Source: Lunularia cruciata
Taxonomy: Eukaryota; Streptophyta; Marchantiopsida; Lunulariales; Lunulariaceae
Assembly: GCA_948567375.1 (NCBI GenBank)
Contig: OX419756.1
Location: forward strand, 39,968,552-40,032,551
Direction of reading: 5' to 3'
DNA: 64,000 bases
Below are positions 1 through 11,059 of the stretch, one piece after another. The notes below the pieces were generated by a model. That model was not told the DNA's origin. It ran no database searches and saw only the letters and a list, made by a program, of their open reading frames with translations. Each line of letters opens with the position of its first letter. Position 1 is the stretch's first letter. Made by a program: the position numbers and the translations under genes.

Positions 1-650
1 TGTATGGCACAAATCATATCCTCTAAGGTACAATTTTCATGTTTGATTTGTCCATTAGTTGATAAGCCATGGACAAAGTAAGCTCAGTGCCAAGTTTTTG
101 GAAGAGTGATTGTCAAAACATTTGGTTAATCAAGGATCATAGTCAAAGATGAGCACACAATTCATCCCATGATGCTTGAAGACATTGTTATAGTAGATGT
201 ACACCAAATTTGGAGCATCCACATTATCAAAGGTTGGTGCCAAATGGATTTGCTTACTAAGCTTATCCACAAACACCACAATTGTTGTGTGATCTTGCTT
301 TGTCTTGTGCAAGGTATGATGAATCTAAGCTCATGTGTTCCCATCAAGTAGATGGGATGGGGAGTAGTTGAAGGAGTCCACTTGGTGTTTGGTTGATGGT
401 CTTATTGCATTGGAAACTCTCACAAAATTCAACAAACTCTCAAACATCTTGTGCCATGTTGGGCCACCACCATTGGCATTGGAAGGTACCCAAGATCTTG
501 TCCTCACCCATATAGCTAGTGATTGGTAAGTCATGGGTTTCTTGAAGGTGCACAAGTTGGAGATCACTCTTGGTTGGAACATAGATCTAGTTCTCACAAA
601 TAGAAGGTCTTCCTTGAAGGAGAAGGTGGTGTAATCTTGTCACATGCTGT
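1..650 (-). pseudogene. Chromovirus A integrase, partial
   Basis: Integrase of minus-strand Ty3/gypsy copy A, cut by the left window edge. Reading leftwards there is a decayed zinc-finger end and linker (about 600-330). The core follows, with the segment VVFVDKLSKQIHLAP near 280 and the second catalytic Asp region as LIFDYDP near 130. The downstream GQ-I-K segment near 35 has Lys where the catalytic Glu of D,D-35-E is expected. Frames change at least twice and stops occur, so no protein is made. In an intact element this domain would insert the cDNA. The closest relatives in the window are copies B (3831-5060) and F (54480-55760). Confidence 0.8.
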
Positions 651-699
651 AAAGTTATCCTAAACTCAATTTGGAATTTGGAGTCAATTGACACCATTG

Positions 700-2160
700 T
701 AATTGCCACCTTGATGAGAGGAAGAGACTTCAAATCAGGTCATTGTGATCAAGGCATCAAGGATGACATGGAACCATGATCTGATTTGAAGTCTCTTCCT
801 CTTATCAAGGTGGCAATTACAACGGTGACAGTTAACTCCAAAGTCAACATGGGTTTGTACTCAAGTTTGATGTCAAAAAATTTTAGTTGTTCCTCCCATT
901 GATTTTTTTGACTCTTCATATGCTCCAAATGTAATGTTTGTAATAAGGGTTTGTGATTGGTTTGATCACTTGTTTTCCCAAGAGATAATGTCTCCAAATC
1001 TTGGTGGTACATACCATTACTAGTTTTTTTCAATCTCAAGCAAAGTAATTCCTTTCTATAATGTTAATTCAATGAGATGCAAAAGCAATAGGATATAACC
1101 CATCTAGAAATTCTTGTTGCATTACGGCTCTAATGGTTAAGTTAGAAGCATCAAAATTGACCTTACAAGGTAGATGAGGATCATATGGTCAAAGAATGGG
1201 TCTTGAAGATGCCATATATTTCAACTTCTAGAATGCTTTTTTGTGTTTGGTGGTCCCTTGAAAACTTGAGTTCTTCTCCAAGAGGTCGGTCAATGGTGTC
1301 ATAACATGAGCATAATAGTGGATGAACCGCTGGTAAAACTTGCAATCCATTAAATGCGCACAGTTTTGTGGTATTCTTTAGAGTAGGCCAATCAGTAATA
1401 GCTTTGATTTTCTCCTCTTTCATCTTGATCCCCTTTGATGAGATCTTGTGACCCAAAAAGAAGTTTGCCTTTGGCAAACTTCTTTTTGCCATAGGCACAC
1501 TTGGAATTTTTGCAATAAAACTTCCATTGACGTAGTTGTCTCAAGACTTCTCACACATGATTATGCTCTACCTCCATGTTGCTAAAGATTAAGATATAAT
1601 CCAAAAACACTACCATGTCTCAATCCAATAGCCTATCCAACACCCAATGCATCTGATCCATGAAGATTGTTGGAGCGTTAGTGAGCACAAAAGTTAAAAT
1701 GCTCCACTCAAAGTGTCCATACCTTGTGAAAAAGGTAGTATTTTGCATATCCTCTCTATCAATGAGAATTTGTCAATAGCCGCTTCAAAGATCCAACTTG
1801 GAGAAATATTATGCTCCACTCAATTGATCAAACAAGTCATCAATTCAAGGCAAAAGTTATGCATTCTTCACTATTTGTTTGTTGAGACCATGGTAATCAA
1901 TATAGAAGTGGAGTACTCCATCCTTCTTTGGAACAAATAGTATCAATGCTTTGCAAAGAGATGTACTACGTTGTATGAAATCCTTCTCCAAAAACTCCTT
2001 CAATGTTGTTCAAAGCTTGTCCAACTCCTTTGGTGAGAGTCATAGATTGGTCTACTCATTGGAGTACTTCCTAGCAACAACTCAATCTTGAAGTGCATAC
2101 CATGATTGAGGTGTAATCCCTTTGGCAGATCATCTAGAAACACATCTTAAAACGCTTGAA
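700..2160 (-). pseudogene. Chromovirus A reverse transcriptase and RNase H
   Basis: Decayed RT-RNase H of copy A. The N-terminal RT lies near 2130-1950. The active-site segment at about 1614-1588 reads VVFLDYIL, where the gypsy consensus has two Asp, so the second Asp is lost. The connection domain (1498-1181) contains FFLGHKISSKGIKMKEEKIKAI followed by ITDWPTLKN. RNase H remnants run from about 1180 to 750. Several frameshifts break the frame. The family role is first- and second-strand cDNA synthesis in the particle. The same order and wording recur in B and F, which supports the call. Confidence 0.82.
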
Positions 2161-2399
2161 CAATTTGATCAACCATTGCTTGATGAGGCTTTTGGCCCTC
2201 CTCAAATTCTCCATGCGCAATCAACTTCATCCACACCACAAGAAAAAACTTAACTTCCTCCAAAGCTTGCTTTATGGTTGCTTTACTAACAAACTTCCCA
2301 TCTTGGGACTTATTTTCTTTCAAAGCTTGCTCTATGGTTACTTTCTTGACAAACTTCCTATCTTAGAACTTACTATTCTTAGGTGTCTTAATAAAGATG

Positions 2400-2790
2400 T
2401 CAAACGTTGAATCAGAAATTCCTACCTTGATGTTGTACTTGAATTTGTTGTTGGGTCCAATCAAATTGAACCTTATGATATTCAAGCCAAGGCAAACCCA
2501 AAGTGATATCATAGTGTAGAGGTGCCACTACAAACCTCATACACTCCAAATACTCCTTCCCAATCTTGAATGTAATAGGATGTGAGGCACAAAGTGTAGA
2601 GTCCTTTCTACCATCCGCTATCATCAATCTATTTCCAATTATTGGCTTGATAGGAATATATAATTCCTTTGTTAATTGCATGGATATACAATTCTTGAAC
2701 TTCCAAAATCAACCAAGATCCTACAACCGTGGTCAAATATCATACCTTGCAAGTGAAGCAAACTTGCATTGGTCTAGCCTTCAATCCTAT
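2400..2790 (-). pseudogene. Chromovirus A aspartic protease domain
   Basis: Retropepsin-like region of copy A. The readable 89-residue stretch (2681-2412) ends with ITLGLPWLEYHKVQFDW, the usual C-terminal retropepsin motif of plant chromoviruses. The upstream active-site region near 2715 reads roughly ILVDF-G, with Phe instead of the Ser of the D-S/T-G triad, and it lies in another frame. It would process Gag-Pol in an active element. The domain sits between the gag zinc knuckle and the RT, as expected. Confidence 0.75.
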
Positions 2791-2819
2791 TGGAACTAAT
2801 CATGTTCCTAGTAGGCCGC

Positions 2820-3650
2820 TCAAAATCTCTTATTGAGATTTTTCATTTCTTTGATTATTATGCTCCACAAATTCCATCCGGGCAATTTGTTATGATAGCA
2901 CATTCTTGAGTGGACATTCAAAAATGCAATGTCCAATTTTGCAATAATAAAAAAAACCACCATTTTATCATAATTTTTCTCTATTTCTAACGCCAAGTGG
3001 CATCTATTAGATGGCATCAATCTCCATTGGTGCCAGCTCCTCCACTTGTATGAAGTGTATTGGTACGTTTTGTGGAGGTCAAAGTTGAGACAAAGTTGTT
3101 GCAAGCAAGGAATCAAAGAGTTCTACCAACAGCATGGCTTCCTCCAAGTGTTTTAGCTCTCATATAACCACCTCTAATTTCATTCATGACTTCAAGCCTC
3201 ACAAATCAATCTAGAGCTTCACCTTCCAATATATTTGGAACTTGTATGATGGTGTTCTAGAATTTCATGATGTAGCTTCTTACAAAGTCAATTTTCTTCA
3301 ACTTGGCCAACTATCTAATGTAGCTCATGTATAATTTATAGCTTGGAATCAACCAATTATTGTGCTCTTGAATTTTTCACATGTTAAGATTGATGCAAAA
3401 AATTTCTATTCATCTCACTCTACTCGGAACCGCCACCATAGCTTTGCTATTCTATCCAATTGGCTAGAAGCCAAGAGAATCTATTTTTGTTCATCTTGTA
3501 GATTAACATGTAGATGCAATATGTCTTTTCTCCAAGTCATAATCAAAAGTATTGAGGATTCATCTTACAAGGTGATCATATTCAAAAGAATTTACCCAAA
3601 GTGTGAAGTGATGAATTGCATGAAATGATGCTTGGATAGTACACAAATAC
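2820..3650 (-). pseudogene. Chromovirus A gag with degenerate CCHC knuckle
   Basis: Gag remnant of copy A, between the primer site and protease. A zinc knuckle near 2975-2928 reads FFYYCKIGHCIFEC; the first Cys of C-x2-C-x4-H-x4-C is replaced, while copy B keeps it. The capsid part upstream is frameshifted and only its order and similarity to B (7230-8340) support it. Family role: RNA packaging and particle assembly. Confidence 0.65.
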
Positions 3651-3707
3651 AATCCCAATGGTTTGGTGGAAATGGATTTGGTAGTCCATAGATTCCATCC
3701 ATCCTGT

Positions 3708-3723
3708 TCTTACTCTAATACCA
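3708..3723 (-). promoter_or_regulatory. Primer-binding site of copy A
   Basis: Immediately inside the LTR end the minus strand reads TTGGTATTAGAGTAAG, close to the plant initiator tRNA-Met primer site (TGGTATCAGAGC). The same motif lies next to the L3 LTRs at 8390 and 58995. This marks the LTR at 3725 as a 5' LTR of a minus-strand element. Confidence 0.75.
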
Positions 3724-3724
3724 A

Positions 3725-3828
3725 TGTAAAAGACCAAGACCAAAGAAAAAAATAGGAGAATGGAAGACCAGAGTGGAAAATCACATTAAGACACTTGAAT
3801 GTCGGAAACTCAAAATGCCTAGCATGAG
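3725..3828 (-). repeat. Truncated L3 LTR shared by copies A and B
   Basis: Starts TGTAAAAGACCAAGACC like the complete L3 LTRs at 8390, 53787 and 58995, but stops after about 104 bp, just past the shared CTAGCATGAG, where integrase sequence of copy B begins. In minus orientation B's coding end runs directly into the last quarter of an LTR and then A's primer site. The missing piece is about 320 bp of LTR plus B's chromodomain region. Confidence 0.8.
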
Positions 3829-3830
3829 AT

Positions 3831-5060
3831 TAGAAGTGAATGAATCATGATCATGGATAGGGATGGGAGGAGGATGAAGTTGGACACAAGAGGAAAAAGA
3901 AGATGGATTAGGAGCAAAGGGTTTTAACTTGGAAACATGAAAGACATGATGGATGCGCATATGACAAGGCAAGGCAAGTTGATAAGCAACAAGAGAGATG
4001 ATTTGGGTGACATCAAAGGATCCTATCCAATTAGGAGCAAGTTTACAAACTCATGTATCAAGTGGAAGGGATAGGTTACTGGAGGAGAGCATGACTTGTC
4101 ATCAACTTGAAAGGTAAGATCACGATGATGGTGGTCCGCATATTATTTTTGACAATTAACAAGGAGATGAGACTTGGCTTGCTAGAGTGATTGAGATATG
4201 GTTGTAAAGAAGGTTGAAGTATGAGCAACATGAGATGGAAGAGGAGCAAGAAGGGATTCCAAAACAAGTGGATCTTGGCCAAAATTAAGAAGAAAGGAGA
4301 GAATTTAGTGCTTGCCTGTTTGGAGTTATTGTATGCAAACTCCACAATTACAAGACATTCATCCCAATTGGTGTGGTGGATGTTGATGAAGGCACAAAGC
4401 ATATCTTCCAAGGTGTGATTTGTATGTTTAGTTTGTCCATCAATTTGAGGATGAAGGCAATGAACAAAGCAAGCTTAGTGCTGAGTATTTGGAAGAATGC
4501 TTGCCAAAATTTCCCAATGAATTAAGGATCATGAATGGAAATGAATATATGTAACATCTCATGATGTTTAAATATATTGTTGAATTATATCTGCACCAAG
4601 GTTAGAGCATCCAAAATATCAACTATTGGTGCTAAATATATTTACTTACTAAGCTCATCCACAAACACCACAACTGTTGTGTGACCTTGCTTTATCTTGG
4701 GCAAGGAGGTGATGAGATCTCAGCTTGCATGTCCCCAACAAGTAGATAGAATAGGTAGGGTTGAAGGATTCTACTTGGTTTCTGGTTATTGGCCTTGTTG
4801 CATTGGCAGCTCTCACATGATCAAACAAACTCCCAAACATCTCTTGCCATGTTGGGTTACCACCATTGGCATTGGAGGGTACTCAAGGTCTTATCCACAC
4901 CCATGTGACCAACAATTGGTAAATCATGGGCTTCTTGAAGGCGCACAAGTTGGAGATAAACTTTGGCTGGAGCATAGATCCGGTCTTCATGGAATAGAAG
5001 GCCTTCCTTGAAGGAGAAGGTGTTGCACTCCTTGTCACATGTTGCAAGACAACCTTATAC
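3831..5060 (-). pseudogene. Chromovirus B integrase, 3' truncated
   Basis: Integrase of copy B. The zinc-binding and linker segment lies near 4860-4655. The core distal part is at 4411-4076, with LVIVEFAYNNSKQAST, typical of chromoviral integrases, and the GPY-like C-terminal part ends near 3972-3781 with MRIHHVFHVSKLKPF. At about 4430 the GQTK segment has Lys in place of the catalytic Glu. The chromodomain seen in F (54350-54500) is missing because the copy is deleted at 3830. Frames are broken repeatedly. Confidence 0.82.
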
Positions 5061-5139
5061 CATCTAAAAGAATGGATCTTGTTGTAGAGCTATCCTAAAC
5101 TCAATTTGGACTTTGGAGTTGACTGACATTGTCACAATT

Positions 5140-6520
5140 GCCACCGTGATGAGAGGAAGAGATTTCAAATCAGGTGGTCGTGATAGTGCATCAAGGATGA
5201 TATAAAACCGACCAGGTTTGTACTCAAGTTTGATGTCAAACAACTGTACCTTTTCCTCCTATCAATGGTGTCAATTCTTCATTTGTTCCAAATATAATGT
5301 TCGTAACAAGGGCTTATGATCAGTTTTCATGACCACTTGTTTTCCCAAGAGATAATGCCTCCATACCTTGGTGGCATATACTATCGCTAGTTGTTCTTGA
5401 TCTCAATAGAGTAATTCCTTTCTATTGTATTTAGTCTACAAGACACAAAGGCAATGGGATGTGATCTATCTGTGAATTCTTGTTGCAACATGGCTCTAAT
5501 TGCAAACTTAGAAGCATCAAAATCAACCACACATGGTAGTTGAGGATCATATGGTTGAAGAATTGGTCTTGAAGACACCATAATTTTCAACTTCTAGAAT
5601 GCTTCTTCATGCTTATTAATCCATTAAAAACTTGAGTTCTTCCCCAAGAGATCAATCAATGGTGCGGTCACATAAGCATAGTAGTGGATGAACCGTCAAT
5701 AAAATCTAGCCAATCCATTAAATGCATGTACTTTAGTAGCATCCTTTGGAGTAGGCCAATCAATGATGGCCTTGATTTTTTTCCTCTTCCATCTTGATCC
5801 ACTTTGATGAGATCTTGTGACCCAAGAAGGTAACTTCCTTTTGCCAAAAGGCACACTTTCATTTCTTGGAGTAAAACTTCCACTGTTGCAATCGTCTTAG
5901 GATTTCTTGCACATGATTCACATGTTCTACCTTTATCTTGCTATAGATTAAGATATCATCCAAGAACATCACCATGTACCAATCCAATAGTCCATCCAAC
6001 ACCCGATGCATTTGATCCATGAAGACTATTGGAGCATTAGTGAGCTGAAAAGGTAGAACTCTCCAATCAAAATGTCCATACCTTGTGCAAAGAGTAGTCT
6101 TTTGCACATCCTCCTATCAATGGGGATTTGCCAATAGCCGCTACAAAGATCCAACTTGGAGAACTATCGTGCTTCACTCAATTGATCAAGCAAGTTATCA
6201 ATTTGAGGCAAAGGGTATGCATTCTTCATTGTTTGTTTATTGAGCACTTGATAATCAATACATAAACAAAATCCTCCATCCTTCTTTGGAACAAATAGTA
6301 CTATGCTCCATAAGAGATGTACTATATTGTATGAAATCCTTCTCCAACAATTCCATGAGTTTTGTTTGTAACTCCTCCAACTCCTTTGGTAAGAACCAAT
6401 AGATTGGTCTACTCATTGGAGTACTCCTTGGTACTAACTCAATCTTGAAGGGCATACCACGATCAAAGGGGAATCCCTTTGGCAAATCCTCTGCAAACAC
6501 ATCCGCAAACTTCTAAACTA
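5140..6520 (-). pseudogene. Chromovirus B reverse transcriptase and RNase H
   Basis: The best-preserved RT of this family. 6500-6255 holds the N-terminal part (PKGFPFDRGMPFKIELVP, then TPMSRPIY). 6107-5859 holds the palm, with TRYGHFDWRVLPF, NAPIVFMDQM and the intact active-site segment MFLDDILIYSK. The connection is at 5883-5668 and RNase H begins near 5590 (PCVVDFDASKFAI), continuing to about 5160. Both active-site Asp codons are kept, unlike A and F, but stops and frameshifts separate the blocks. Confidence 0.85.
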
Positions 6521-6829
6521 TGTGGTCAACCATTACTCAATGAGGCTTCTCACTCTCCTCAGATTCTCCTTGTGCAATCGGCTTGATCCACACTACAAAA
6601 ACATACTTATCTTCCTCCAAAGTTTGCTCTATAGCTGCTTCATCGACAAACTTCCCATCTAGGGACTTATCTTCCTTCAAGGCTCAATCTATGGCTGTTT
6701 TCTTGACAAACTTCCTATCTTGGGACTCTCTTCTTTCAAAGCTTACATTATGGCTAATTTCTTTACAAACTTTTCATCTTGGGATTTACTATCCTTAGGT
6801 GTCTTACTCAAAGGTGCTAGACAACCTAA

Positions 6830-7225
6830 TCAGAAATTCTTGCTTTGGTGTTGTACTTGAATTTATTGTTGGGTCCAATCAAATTGAATCTTATGACATT
6901 CAAGCCAAGGTAGTCCTAGAATGACATTGTAGTGTAGAAGTGCCACTACAAACCTCATACACTCCAAATAATCCTTCCAAATCTTGAAGGTAACAAGATG
7001 CAAGGTACATAATGCAAAACCCTTTCTACCATCTGCCATCATCAATCTACTTCTAGTTATTAGCTTGATAGGAATAACCAATTCTTTTGCTAATTGCATA
7101 AACATACAATTCTCTAAAATTTCAGAATCAACCAAAATCCTACAACCACAATTAGATATCATACCTTGCAAGTGAAGTAAACTTGCATTGGTCGAGCTCT
7201 CAATCCCATTAGAACTAATCAAGCT
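6830..7225 (-). pseudogene. Chromovirus B aspartic protease domain
   Basis: Retropepsin-like domain readable for 119 residues (7222-6863). The active-site region reads ILVDSEI, so the D-S-G triad has lost its Gly. The C-terminal motif VILGLPWLECHKIQFDW is intact. It lies between the CCHC knuckle and the RT. Loss of the Gly and the interrupted frame indicate an inactive copy. Confidence 0.78.
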
Positions 7226-7229
7226 TCCA

Positions 7230-8340
7230 ATAGGCAGTTCAAAAATTCCTATTGGGATTCCTTGTTTCCTTGATCATTTTGCTCCACAAACTCCATTTGG
7301 GTGACTTGTCGAGGTCACCCATTCTTGAGTAGACATTCAGCAATGCAATGTCCTAATTGGAAACAATAAAAACAGCCACCGTTTTATTTCAAATTTTCTC
7401 TATTTGTAGTGCCAAGTGGTCTCCATTGAACAACATTAATCTCCATTATTGCCGGCTCCTCCACTAGTGTAGTGTATTGGTAGGTTTTGTGGAGGTCAAG
7501 GTCAAGACCAAGTTGTTGCAACCAAGGAATCAAATGTTCAGCCAATTGTATGGCTTCCTCCAAGTGTTGTGGCTCTTGCATGGTTACCTCTGATTTGGTT
7601 CTTGACTTCAAACCCCTCACAAATCAATCTAGAGCTTCACTTTCCAATATATCTAGAATTTGCATCATGGTGTTTTGGAATTATGTGATGTAACTTCTTA
7701 TAGAGCAAATTTATTTCAAATTTGCCAATCTATCCGTGCAGCTCATGTGGCATTTATAGCTTGGAATCAACCAAGATTGGTGCAACAATTTTCCATTCAG
7801 CTTGCTCTACTTGGAATCTCCACCATAGCTTTGTTGCTCTATCCAATTGGCTAGAAGCCAAGAGAATCTATTTCCACTCATCTTGAAGATTAGTAGCTTC
7901 AAAATAACGTTCACAGTCAAACACAAAATTCTCCACTGCACCCAAGAGATTCTTGTCTTCAAATACCTTGGGTTTAGGGAATTGATTTTGATCTTCTCCT
8001 TCTCAAATTGATACTCTCTCTATATGCTCCTATCATTGATGATCTCTTTCATCAACAATCAACTAAGGTGCTCAATTTGTTGCTGCATAGCAATGATAAC
8101 CTCAAGCATTGCCGCTATGGTTGCTACTCTATCATACCATCCTTAATTTTTCTAATTTATTAACACATAGAAGCAACACATCCACCATTCTACATAAGTT
8201 ACAACCGGAAGCACCAAGGGTTCTTCAAATATGGTGATAATATGTAGAAAATCTTACCCAAAGCTTGAGGTGATGAATTGTGTGAACCTATGCTTGGGTA
8301 GTACTTGGACACAAAAATCCCAATGGTTTGGTGGAGTTGG
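7230..8340 (-). pseudogene. Chromovirus B gag with intact CCHC knuckle
   Basis: Gag remnant. At 7381-7340 a complete zinc knuckle CFYCFQLGHCIAEC fits C-x2-C-x4-H-x4-C. A helical capsid segment at 7620-7384 (LEEAIQLAEHL and neighbours) matches the end of plant chromovirus Gag. The N-terminal half towards 8340 is shifted between frames. Function in the family: nucleocapsid and capsid assembly. Confidence 0.72.
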
Positions 8341-8365
8341 ATTTGGTGGCCCATAAATTCTATCC

Positions 8366-8389
8366 ATCCCATTCCTGTTTTGATATCAA
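8366..8389 (-). promoter_or_regulatory. Primer-binding site of copy B
   Basis: Next to the LTR end the minus strand reads TTGATATCAAAACAGG, a diverged form of the tRNA-Met primer site seen at 3708-3723 and 58978-58993. It fixes 8390-8812 as the 5' LTR of copy B. Confidence 0.6.
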
Positions 8390-8812
8390 TGTAAAAGACC
8401 AAGACCGATGAGAGAAAAAAGAGAATGGAAGATCACATTGGAACACTTGAATGCGGGAAAACTCCAAATGCCTAGCATGAGCTTTGGCTCTTGTATTTAT
8501 ATGGACCATACAAGCTTCTCAAGAAGCTTCTCAAGAAGCTTCCTTAAGCCACTTTCTTGGAATGCAAGCCAAGTTAACCGAAAAGCTTCTCAAGAAGTTT
8601 CCTTCTTGAAGTCGCCTACTTGGGGTGCAAGCTAAGCTAGTTGGATTCTAGAAGCTTCCTTCTAAAAACTAACTACTTGGAGTGCAAGCTAAGCTAGTAG
8701 GAAGCTTCCCAAGAAGCTTCCTAGGTACTTCTAGAATATTCTAGGCTAATTTTTCTTACTCACTACTTTGTTAGACTTGACTAACTTTGTCACTAAACTC
8801 CATATTGTTACA
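8390..8812 (-). repeat. Complete L3 LTR (5' LTR of chromovirus B)
   Basis: 423-bp LTR bounded by TGTAAAAG and TTGTTACA, so both ends carry the TGTAA/TTACA inverted termini. It is homologous to 3725-3828, 10070-10190, 53787-54276 and 58995-59462. It contains a TATA-like box and an array of AAGCTT-centred palindromes (see 8494-8542). No matching target duplication could be tested because the 3' LTR of this copy is lost. Confidence 0.85.
8494..8542 (-). promoter_or_regulatory. Candidate LTR core promoter with GAAGCTTC array
   Basis: On the minus (element) strand TATAAATA lies at 8501-8494. Directly upstream of it (8512-8542) three AAGCTTC palindromes repeat with an exact 12-bp period, and more copies occur at about 8583, 8650 and 8702. 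The TATA/palindrome arrangement recurs in the LTRs at 53787 and 58995. Paired GAA/TTC units resemble heat-shock elements, but the 2-bp gaps between pairs depart from the strict consensus. Confidence 0.5.
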
Positions 8813-10069
8813 CACAAGGTGTTGGAGAAAAGTTGATGATCAAGTTGATGAAAAGTTGGAGTATTGATCATTCCCTAAGTTTTGGTTTGAATCACCTTAT
8901 GAAAATTTCTAGTGTTCTTGGTGGTTACGTTTTGCACCTCTATGCAAAGGTTTCATGTGAATTTCCTCAAAAAGAGACTTTAGGGTCTTGGATCAAGTAT
9001 ACATGGTTCTATGGAGTTCACAAGTTAGCCCAATTCATGAATTTTTCCATATCTAGAGATTGGGGTTGGATTAGACCATCAAACTCTCTAAAGGGTTAGA
9101 CAAGGGCACAAGTAGCTACTATAGAAAATTTAGTTGGCTTTGGATCCATGGAGAGTGAGAGTTGATGCAATAAGTGTTACTAAAATACTATCGTGAGCAA
9201 TTCGGTAGAGCAATTCTATCTTTAATCATGAATGATTGGCAATCCTCCTATTTTTTGTAACTAGGATTGAGGGTTTTAGATTTATAGAGTGTTTTTGAGG
9301 ATCAAGTGTATCTTTGATTCTGAAATCTGGTGAAAAGTTGCCAAGAACCAAGAGCAAACCCTAAATTGGGGATTTCAAAAATTAAGGTAAAAAATAAAGA
9401 AAATTGGCTAAGTTTGAGAGCTTGTGAGTGGAGCTATCATGATCAGATTGTAGAATTTTTCATATTATTGGAAAGATTATCTCATAAGCTTTCCATTGAA
9501 TTGAACACTTGAATCCAAGTCAAACACAAAAGTTTATGTCCATATGAGTTTTGCATACTTTTCTCATCAAAAAGACATAAAAGTTCCCCACTTGGATTAA
9601 GTTGGTTGAAATATGAAGAACAAACAAGAGAAGGATTGGAGTTTAGTTGAAATTAGCTTGATGATAGTGCAAGAAGGCTCTAAAGCTCTTTTTTGACAAA
9701 AAGTACAAAGAGTCATTGTCAAATTCTTGTGATCAAATCCTCTCTGGACTTGCATGCTTGTTTTTATGCCCTGTTGACATTATGCTTAGGTTCCTTTCTT
9801 CTAGATGTGTTGTGTTTTTATCCTTGGTAATGTCAGAAGTTATGACTAATAGAACAAGAGTGTGTATTATGATGACAAGTTAGGTTGCCTACTACTTCCT
9901 TACCCGATAGAAGGAATCTTAGAAACAAGAGTGGAGGGTTCTACTAGTTGGGTACTACATGCGCTTAGATTAGTAGTCACAAGTCTATGCACAACCTCTG
10001 ATCTATAAGCTCCACAACTAGGTATCTTGTGTGTTCCCAAAGAGAGAAAGGCAAACTATGTTAATGTTC
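8813..10069. other. Unassigned spacer between LTR sequences
   Basis: About 1.26 kb without a supported gene. Open frames are short and there is no match by eye to the other repeats in the window. It lies between the complete L3 LTR of copy B and an L3 fragment at 10070, so it may be the flank or a leftover of another insertion. Confidence 0.4.
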
Positions 10070-10190
10070 CCCAATACTTGGAAGGTACCAAGAAGCTTCC
10101 TAGATGCTTCTAAAATATTCTAGGCTAATTGAGCTTATTTATTACTTCATTAGTCTTGACTAACTTGTCCATAAACTCCATATTTTTACA
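10070..10190 (-). repeat. L3 LTR fragment
   Basis: Matches the right-hand quarter of the L3 LTR (AAGAAGCTTCCTAGATGCTT, then a TTTTTACA end corresponding to TTGTTACA). It ends exactly where the RT of element C begins, so an L3 insertion probably cut element C here. Confidence 0.7.
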
Positions 10191-11040
10191 CTATCATGAT
10201 TGGATTTTGCTTGGTGTTATATTGATGACATTCTGGTCTATAGCACTATTCTAGAGGAGCGTGAGAGGCATTTGTTGGAGATATTTGAGATATTGAGATC
10301 TCATGGACTCAAATTACATCTTGGGAAGTGTAGATTCTTCCATGAGCAAGTTGACTATTTGGGTCACACTATTTACCCTTGAGGACTTGGTGTTCAATAG
10401 ACCAAGGTGGAGGCTATTGCACATATTCTTTGGCCTACAAATGTGAGTAGAGTGCAAACATTCCTTGGGTTAGCAAACTTATATCATTGATATGTTAGAG
10501 GATTTAGTGTCATTGCCAAGGACTTGATGAAGTTGACTAAGTTTACACAAGATTGGTGTTGAGGAGATGAGCAGGAGAGAGCTTTTATAGAGCTCAAGGA
10601 GAGATTGACATCTACCTCTATTCTCCAAGTACCAATTAGAGGATGACCATTCCAAGTTCATACTGATTGGAGTATGTTGGGGCTTGGAGTAGTGCCTATC
10701 CAACATGATGATGAGGGGAAGGATTTTTTGGTGGATTATGTTAGTCGTTCCAACAATTCAACAGAGGTAAAGTATAGTTCATATGAGAGAGTGTGCTTGG
10801 TAGTAGTATGAGCAGTAGCACATTTTTTATGTCACTTATTTGGTAACCCATTCACTCTCATCATTGATCATCAACCATTAAAGTGGTTGATGGCGTCCAA
10901 AAAGCTTTCAAGGAAGCTTGCATGATGGACTCTAATTTTACAAGAGTATGATTTCATGATTATTCATAAACCTAGAGTGTTGAACCTTGATGCTAATGGG
11001 TTGAGTAGAAACCCATTTTCTAGTCAATAGTATCATATTG
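10191..11040 (+). pseudogene. Element C reverse transcriptase (3' part) and RNase H
   Basis: Starts inside the RT palm with DFAWCYIDDILVYST (active-site YIDD kept) and continues with the HGLKLHLGKCRFFHEQVDYLGHTI segment. RNase H follows at about 10560-11030, degenerate, ending in a segment equivalent to the LSRNP end of the RNase H in element D. Wording is nearly the same as element D (30850-31720), so C and D are one family. Stops interrupt it. The 5' half of the element (gag, protease, any methyltransferase, RT fingers) is absent, cut by the L3 fragment at 10190. Confidence 0.85.
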
Positions 11041-11059
11041 GAGCATGTTGCCATGGTGA

